Shown here: in pieces, positions 15,255 to 20,320 of the stretch | How positions within the stretch are numbered: position 1 is the stretch's first letter | How the letters are laid out: each line of letters starts with the position of its first letter | Source of the DNA: CAZHOV01 sp964534315 | GTDB taxonomy: Bacteria > Bacteroidota > Bacteroidia > Chitinophagales > Saprospiraceae | Assembly (NCBI GenBank): GCA_964534315.1 | Contig: CAZHOV010000108.1 | Coordinates: forward strand, 1 to 20,320 | Direction of reading: 5' to 3' | Length of the DNA: 20,320 nt | Position numbers and translations under genes: made by a program | Notes under the pieces: model-generated | Seen by the model: the letters and a program-made list of their open reading frames with translations, nothing else | Databases searched by the model: none | Told to the model about the DNA's origin: nothing

Positions 15255-16301
15255 TTAAAAAGTGGGGCAGAATACGCCCTTCCGATGCTGGTCACTAAAG
15301 GTATACATCAGGGCTAGCTCAAAGGCACCCGTATTTCTATTCCCACTACCCAGGGAGGATATTGTTATATCATAACTTACCCCTATGGTAAACGTAGCCA
15401 GATCGAATCTTCCTGAAAGAATGAGTGCATCCCACAACCGTTCCTCTGCTAGCGGACTTGCAATGCGAACCCATCCTCCCAGGTGGAAAGACTTCGGACG
15501 GTCTCCCCGATCGAGCCAGAACTGCAAGCTATTGCCTAAGTTTAGTTCGGAATGGGGGGATTGAAACAGGTAAATAATTCCGGGATTTACGGACAAGCGC
15601 TTGTTAACCTCAAGGGCAGCCCCTGCATGTAAGGTATATTTCCGTTTGAGCTCCATATCACTTCCTTCAAAAAAAGAAAGCTTGGGTTCAGAAAGATGAT
15701 CAATAGCTCCACCGGCAAAAAAATGATTGTATTCATCGACATTAACCCACCAGATTGCTCCTACTCCCAGGTTGGCATATATGATCTGATAAGCTGACAA
15801 CGGCTCATCGTTATTCATTTGTTCGTCAAAACGCCTCGTAACAGGATTAAATTGATTGCCCCACCGGGCAGCTTGCTGGTTGAAGCCTTTTTGAGCAATA
15901 CCTAACTGGAAACCCGCCCCTATATAATGATCGGTTTGAAAACTTCCTCCTATTTTTTTGAAGTAAGCACCCGAAAGACTACCTGCCACTGTTCCGAAAT
16001 CAATTTGCCCTGCTTTGTCATGCCATAAGTTTAGCCCAAATCCAAAATAATCCTTTCTTCCAACAGGAATTCGATGATCATAAGACAGCGCGTATGTCGA
16101 ATAGGCTTTTTCCTGAAGAATTCCAGACCATTGGTTACGGTAATTCACCGTCAATCTCGACTTGGCATCGATCAAACCGGTAAGTGCCGCATTGGTATTC
16201 AGTGGTGCGAGGTAAAATTGAGAAAAATGAATATCCTGGCCTGACAGCAAAGGAATACTCAGCGTCAGAGCGAAAATGATATTGAGGTATCTATTTGTCA
16301 T
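15255..16301 (-). CDS. PorP/SprF-family type IX secretion outer-membrane protein
   Basis: This 348-residue protein has a signal peptide (about 1-21, ending LLSG-Q). The mature start DIHFSQFYLAPLNTNAALTG is the diagnostic beginning of the PorP/SprF family. The rest alternates as expected for an outer-membrane beta-barrel (YFGFGLNLWHDKAG, TVAGSLSGAYF, LNLGNSLQFWL) and ends in a terminal Phe. In Flavobacterium, SprF-like proteins are needed to export or retain the type B surface protein encoded next to them. Here the gene sits between two type B genes, 26 bases after the first and 17 before the second, so it is the likely partner for one or both. It is almost certainly cotranscribed with them. 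Confidence 0.92.
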   Translation of the reverse strand: MTNRYLNIIFALTLSIPLLSGQDIHFSQFYLAPLNTNAALTGLIDAKSRLTVNYRNQWSGILQEKAYSTYALSYDHRIPVGRKDYFGFGLNLWHDKAGQIDFGTVAGSLSGAYFKKIGGSFQTDHYIGAGFQLGIAQKGFNQQAARWGNQFNPVTRRFDEQMNNDEPLSAYQIIYANLGVGAIWWVNVDEYNHFFAGGAIDHLSEPKLSFFEGSDMELKRKYTLHAGAALEVNKRLSVNPGIIYLFQSPHSELNLGNSLQFWLDRGDRPKSFHLGGWVRIASPLAEERLWDALILSGRFDLATFTIGVSYDITISSLGSGNRNTGAFELALMYTFSDQHRKGVFCPTF

Positions 16302-16327
16302 GGTTCATTTGGTTGAGGGTGAAAAAA

Positions 16328-17554
16328 TTAATTGAGCAGCGTAATCGTGCCTGAAAAGGGGATTTCGGTGCCGTCTATAAGCACCAAAATCCCTGTATAT
16401 ATAAATACACCTGCTTGTAATGATTGACCTCCATAGGTTCCGTTCCAGACACCTTGAGGATTGAGGGAGGAGAAATTAGCTGCTGAAAACACCCGTTCTC
16501 CCCATCTGCTAAAAATTTCAAAATTTTTAATGATCCTTACGCCTTCTCCGGCATAAATTCGAAAAAAGTCGTTATTACCATCTCCGTTTGGAGAAAAAAC
16601 ATTGGGAACGAAAAATAACTCGGTGCGATCTACCGTAATCTTGATCTCGTCTTCCGCTCTACAACCGTTTGTGTCCCTAACCATTATACGGTAAATGGTA
16701 GATAGCGCCGGACGTACAGTTGCCTCCAGGCATTGATCACATATCTCCGGTTCCCAGGTAATTTCGATTGGAGAAGGGTAAGGATCGGTATAATTAGCGA
16801 ACAAATCGAAGGATTCTCCTAGTTGCAGGGTATTGGTTTTTTGAAGCTGAACTTCAAGAATGGGGGGTTGCTCAATGGTTATTGCCTTCGTCCATTCACA
16901 ACCGTTCACATCCTGTACCGTTAACTCATAATGCCCCGCCTTAAGCTGATGAAACTGAGGAATTAACTGAAATGGATCCTCATCGATTTTATACATATAG
17001 GGCGAAGTACCACCTATTCCTTCAATGACAACATGTCCATTTTGTTCTCCATAGCAACGAACATCTTCATATTGGGTGACTGCTTCTAAAGGCGTCAGCT
17101 CCGGAATGTAGAAGGCGGTATCCGAAACACATTTATACCCGTTTTGAATTGAAAGGCTGTGCCATCCTCCAGGAAGTTGATCCATAAAATCGCCTTCTTG
17201 TCCATTATCCCATTCAAAGAGAAACGGTCCTATCCCGCCTTCTCCGCTTACTCTAATGGCTCCAATAGTGTCACCATAACAATCGAGTTCTGTGAGGTCT
17301 TCCATTCGGGCTTTAGGCACAGTAAGACCATGGACCCAAATGGTATCGGTCCGGGTCGTTTGACAATGGTCGGTCACGGATACTTCTACAGGCTGCGAAA
17401 ATCCGGGCACCTGAATCTGAAGAACGGTATCTCCCGTACTCCATAAAATGTCATAAGGAGGAAGCCCTCCTGCTATAGCAATGCTTAAGGTAGCAGTATC
17501 ATTTTCACAAATACTAACATCCGACCCCTCCATTTCGAGTGGAGGTGCATCCAA
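16328..17554 (-). pseudogene. C-terminal part of the split surface protein: SprB-like repeats and type B sorting domain
   Basis: This 408-residue frame starts only at a TTG and has no signal peptide, although its domains belong outside the cell. It is in the same frame as the choice-of-anchor L gene upstream and continues it: after the TAG at 17591-17593 the frame reads CSCLQPRQQIRI and then this segment, with no other stop. Residues 1-75 are a SprB/PKD-like unit (GGLPPYDILWSTGDT). Two SprB-type repeats follow (about 87-152, LTELDCYGDTIGAI; and 158-230, EDVRCYGEQNGHVV). A linker segment comes next, then the type B sorting domain (316-408; VFSPNGDGNNDFF, FSRWGERVFS, WNGTYGG). It could reach the surface only if the TAG is read through or is an error. 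The PorP/SprF gene lies 26 bases downstream. Confidence 0.75.
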
Positions 17555-17590
17555 AATTCTTATTTGTTGCCTGGGTTGAAGGCAGGAGCA

Positions 17591-18751
17591 CTAAATATCC
17601 GGAGTAAGGGTTAACAACTCCATTCCTTCAGGTTGGTTATCAGTCAGTACTTCAACCGGTAGGAAGTACTCCATTTGTCCGGCAGGAATGGTAATTTCCG
17701 TTTCGGGTATCGGAGCATAATCAACGCCCATGGTGGCAGTCCCTCCAAGATAATATGAAACAACCAGAGGGGAATCTATATTAATAGCAGAAGTTCTGGT
17801 GAATTTAAAATAGGCATCTCCACACCCCTCATATGAATAATTGGAGGAATCTGAGGGTACTACAGCCTGTACGGTAGCATGGTTGGTAAAAAAGCTACCA
17901 GCTTCCAGAAATAAGCCTGAATCCAAAAAACAATCGCCAAAATCGGCCAGGACAATCTTTAAATGATAGGATTCACAGGCAATAACATTTGCTGTTGCCG
18001 TAAGAACCACTGTAAATCCATCATACTCTATTCCCGACAAATCGGTATTTGCCCCACATGGTTCTGAATTGGGTAAAAAATAATTAGAATTTTCTAAGTG
18101 GTTTACGGTATTAACAGAAATAAATACATTTGTATCCGGAAGTAGGGCAATATTTTTAGCATTGTTTGAAAAAGGACCGTTGATGCCCGGACCACTAATA
18201 AAGATCCCCATGGCGTCATTGATTTCAGTATTTGTAAATTCGCAATATTCTTCAGAAGCAAAAACAAAGCGAAACGATACCTGATGAACGGTAGGCGTAA
18301 AATCGAATTCGATTCCGATCACGTCATGCATTGAACTATCCTGAGTCATCTGCTCAAGATCCGGATCAAAATTATCCGTATCGAAACAGCTTCCGGGTAA
18401 GTTGGAGGTTTCATTTGGCCCTTGGGCATCCTTCGGGTCGCCGGTGCTTATCAATAGTCCTTCTTTAAGGCCAATAGTGGATTCCCCTTGACTAAACCGG
18501 CCGAAGCCTTTTTCATTTCCTATAATTTCTACATTAGACACATCGAAGCAAGCACTGCCTAAAAAGGTATTACTTATCAATTCTTGAGGTGAAGGTAACG
18601 TATCGATCAGTATGCCCTGGCTATCTGCCAACGGAGCAAGTAAAGTAAACTCAGGAGGTTGTGGGTCGTATTGTGCAAAGAGGTTGTTGGTGGACCAATT
18701 TCCGCATAATAGGATGCAGACCAGGCCCATTAGAAAAATCTTGTTTTCCAT
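17591..18751 (-). pseudogene. Choice-of-anchor L domain protein, N-terminal part, ended by an in-frame TAG
   Basis: This 386-residue frame has a signal peptide (about 1-26, cleaved at LFA-Q). Residues about 55-290 are a choice-of-anchor L domain: DVIGIEFDFTP (143-153), VSFRFVFASEEYCEF (158-172), DAMGIFISGPGINGPF (179-194), NIALLP and VSVNTVN-like ISVNTVN. Residues about 300-384 resemble a Calx-beta or similar beta-sandwich (VVSYYLGGTATMGVDYAPIP). The frame then meets TAG at 17591-17593. Related proteins run on through SprB-like repeats to a sorting domain, which here is exactly what follows in frame. As it stands the product would be exported to the periplasm but lacks any T9SS signal. Full length including the TAG would be 807 codons plus the final stop (18751 to 16328). 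It is the first gene of the operon; its ATG is 28 bases from the right 142-bp repeat. Confidence 0.78.
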
Positions 18752-18779
18752 GGTTGATGGTTAATTTTGGGGTTTTTAA

Positions 18780-18921
18780 TTAAGTAGTAAGGCAAAAAAA
18801 TTGGTAGAAAAAATCTTTTTGAGTTCGGTCATTATTTCCTGCGTTCATTCCAGGTATTCAATCACTTAGTCTATAATGGCCGAACAGATTTATTCTACAA
18901 GCAATTTTGATTTGCCGTTTA
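18780..18921 (+). repeat. 142-bp direct repeat, right copy
   Basis: This copy matches 9516-9657 with four substitutions and no gaps. It lies immediately upstream of the first operon gene. The inverted repeat arms fall at 18823-18835 and 18873-18885. On the minus strand this stem is followed by a T-rich stretch (AAAAAGATTTTTT), so the element might act as a terminator for leftward transcription arriving from the kinase gene. An ATG at 18876 opens MAEQIYSTSNFDLPFS and stops at 18926. Confidence 0.95.
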
Positions 18922-19203
18922 GTTGAATAAAGCAGGTAATTCGTTTTCAACCGAATAGGATAGATAGGATGAATGTCTAAAGGACTGTTAGGCAGGCTCA
19001 ACGCCTACCTGTACAGCCAAAAATCATTTGGTTTTCTGAATTGTTTAGTTAATTCATAACTCGTAGTGTTTTTGTTACTTTAAAGTTAAGCAATTAAACC
19101 ACGGCAAATCAAAATCAATGATTAATGGAAGCTATTGTCTGTTGAATGGAATTGTTGAATGTACGAAAAGGATATTTGTTATAAAGAAGTATTCCAAGGG
19201 AAA
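18922..19203. other. Intergenic stretch with an imperfect hairpin; no gene seen
   Basis: This is the part of the 452-base gap between kinase and operon that lies outside the repeat. It contains an imperfect long hairpin at 18982-19018: CTGT (18985-18988) pairs with ACAG (19013-19016), and AGGCAGGC (18990-18997) with GCCTACCT (19003-19010) apart from one mismatch, with loop TCAAC. A weak T stretch follows on the minus strand, so it may terminate the kinase transcript. No TAnnTTTG box reading leftward was found for the operon. Confidence 0.4.
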
Positions 19204-20247
19204 TTATTCGATAAGGGGAAGCTTAATAATTACTTTAGTTCCAATACCGGTATGTTGCTCATCTTTTAAGTCCTGAATGGTTAAGGAAGCGGCAGCTGCT
19301 TCTTGTTCTTCCAGTCGCTTTAGACGTTCTTTGGTGATGGAAATGGCCTTGGAAACATGATTATTGGACTTCTTTTTTACCTGTGCTGCTGCTCTTCCAA
19401 TACCATTATCCTCAACGATACAGATCAATTGCTCCTTTTCTATTTTAAATTGAATGTGTATTTGTTTTCGACCTTCTTTCCCCGCCAACCCATGCCAGAT
19501 GGCATTTTCTACAAAAGGTTGAAGGATCATAGTTGGGATGATCACTTCGTCAGGGTCCAGGCTTGGACCTGTCGTTATCTGGTAATGGATTTTATCTTCG
19601 AAACGCATAGCCTCCGTTTCCAGGTATTGTTCCAGTAATTCCATTTCTTCCCCTACCGATAGAAAAGGGTGTTTCGCTAGTTTTAGGATCTTTCGCATCA
19701 AGTTGGCAAAACGATTTAGATAATCATTGGCAGTCTTTATATCTTTCTGAGCAATGTAGCTGCTAATCGAATTCATGCTATTAAAAATAAAGTGAGGGTT
19801 CATTTGAAGGCGGAGTACTGCTGTTTCCGTTTCGGCTACCAGTTGTTTGTATTCGGCTTCTTTGCGTTTAAATGCCTCCTCTTTACGAATTTGGCGGACC
19901 CGGATTCGATACCCTCCGTACAAAAGTAATAGCCCGGTAATTCCAAACAAAATGTAAGCTTCAACGGTCTGATACCAAGGTGGCCTGATAAGAATGGAAA
20001 TGGACCGGTATCCGTCGCTCCATACCCCATCTGAATTAGCTGCTTTTACTTTAAATACATATTGGTTGGGCGGTAAATTAGAATACCTTGCAAAACCCTG
20101 ATCTCCTTTATTTAAAATAACCCAATTATCATCAATCCCTTCCATTTTATACGCAAGCTGTACATTTTTCGGATCACTATAATCCATGCCTACAAAATTA
20201 AAAGAAAGGGTATTGTCGTCGAACTCGAACTTCAGATTCCGGATCAT
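19204..20247 (-). CDS. LytS-type sensor histidine kinase, C-terminal half (Y_Y_Y, membrane segment, kinase); probably broken at the 5' end
   Basis: From the ATG at 20247 the frame gives 347 residues. Residues about 10-88 are a Y_Y_Y domain (FVGMDYSDPKNVQLAYKMEG, then ARYSNLPPNQYVFKVKAANS). A membrane helix lies at about 97-114, followed by a coiled linker. The His_kinase (LytS/YehU-type) core has phospho-acceptor H152 in QMNPHFIFNS, the N box FVENAIWHGL (245-254), DNGIGR (280-285) and TGIGTKVIIKLPL at the end. In this family Y_Y_Y is extracytoplasmic and normally follows a signal peptide and a regulator propeller. Those are absent here. The upstream frame holds a TAA at 20269-20271 and is otherwise open to the window edge, while another frame runs to a TGA overlapping this ATG. 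The gene is thus disrupted, or coupled to an upstream partial gene. No response regulator is in view. Confidence 0.72.
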   Translation of the reverse strand: MIRNLKFEFDDNTLSFNFVGMDYSDPKNVQLAYKMEGIDDNWVILNKGDQGFARYSNLPPNQYVFKVKAANSDGVWSDGYRSISILIRPPWYQTVEAYILFGITGLLLLYGGYRIRVRQIRKEEAFKRKEAEYKQLVAETETAVLRLQMNPHFIFNSMNSISSYIAQKDIKTANDYLNRFANLMRKILKLAKHPFLSVGEEMELLEQYLETEAMRFEDKIHYQITTGPSLDPDEVIIPTMILQPFVENAIWHGLAGKEGRKQIHIQFKIEKEQLICIVEDNGIGRAAAQVKKKSNNHVSKAISITKERLKRLEEQEAAAASLTIQDLKDEQHTGIGTKVIIKLPLIE

Positions 20248-20320
20248 CAGGATATTGGTATTATCACGTTAGTTCGGGATAGGATAGCTTTTTTCAGCCC
20301 AATTTCGGGATAAAAGCCGC

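Larger units (their letters stand above)
9516..18921. other. Repeat-bounded T9SS surface-protein block (candidate cassette)
   Basis: The two 142-bp direct repeats enclose exactly the minus-strand run of surface-protein genes and nothing else: the split choice-of-anchor L/type B gene, PorP/SprF, a five-repeat type B protein and the type A propeller protein. No integrase, transposase or replication gene is inside. Homologous recombination between the copies would delete or duplicate the block. That it is a mobile or variable unit is an inference from layout. Confidence 0.45.

Noticed and set aside
593..20247. CRISPR arrays, tRNA or rRNA genes
   Set aside because: No regularly spaced short repeats and no tRNA- or rRNA-like sequences were seen in the gaps; the only direct repeat is the 142-bp pair.

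Overview
The window looks like a chromosomal stretch of a Bacteroidota bacterium, most likely from the Saprospiria (Lewinella/Haliscomenobacter-like). The evidence is: surface proteins with type IX secretion (T9SS) sorting domains of type A and type B; a PorP/SprF-like partner; SprB-type repeats; a choice-of-anchor L protein; a LytS-type histidine kinase with a Y_Y_Y domain; moderately AT-rich DNA; few Shine-Dalgarno sites; and TAnnTTTG-like -7 promoter boxes. The organism call is an inference from protein families. No rRNA, tRNA or CRISPR was seen.

Region 1-4430. The left edge holds the N-terminal part of an IS4-like transposase on the minus strand. Then come plus-strand genes: a CstB-like persulfide dioxygenase/sulfurtransferase followed by a strong terminator, a tiny Cys-containing lipoprotein, a DUF4190-like membrane protein, a DUF3365-type haem lipoprotein and a small DUF4177-like protein.

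Region 4430-9460. An AlkD-like DNA glycosylase and an unusual 521-residue protein lie on the minus strand. The latter has a low-complexity leader resembling those of proteins associated with extracellular contractile injection systems (eCIS), plus a beta-strand-rich C-terminus. Diverging from it is a secreted M48 metallopeptidase with TPR-like repeats, which converges on a peptidase E gene. Those last two genes share a TTAA for their stop codons.

Region 9516-18921. A minus-strand operon encodes surface adhesin-type proteins. In transcription order these are: a choice-of-anchor L/SprB/type B protein split by one in-frame TAG; a PorP/SprF-like outer-membrane protein; a type B protein with five Ig-like repeats; and a type A protein with a predicted seven-bladed FG-GAP propeller. 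The whole block is flanked by two direct copies, about 97% identical, of a 142-bp element. That arrangement, together with the amber stop, is the most unusual part of the window: it suggests a cassette that could be gained, lost or amplified by recombination and that may currently be switched off or decaying at its first gene.

Region 18922-20320. After an intergenic hairpin comes the C-terminal half (Y_Y_Y, membrane segment, kinase core) of a LytS-type sensor histidine kinase. Its expected N-terminus is not continuous in frame, so this gene may also be broken.
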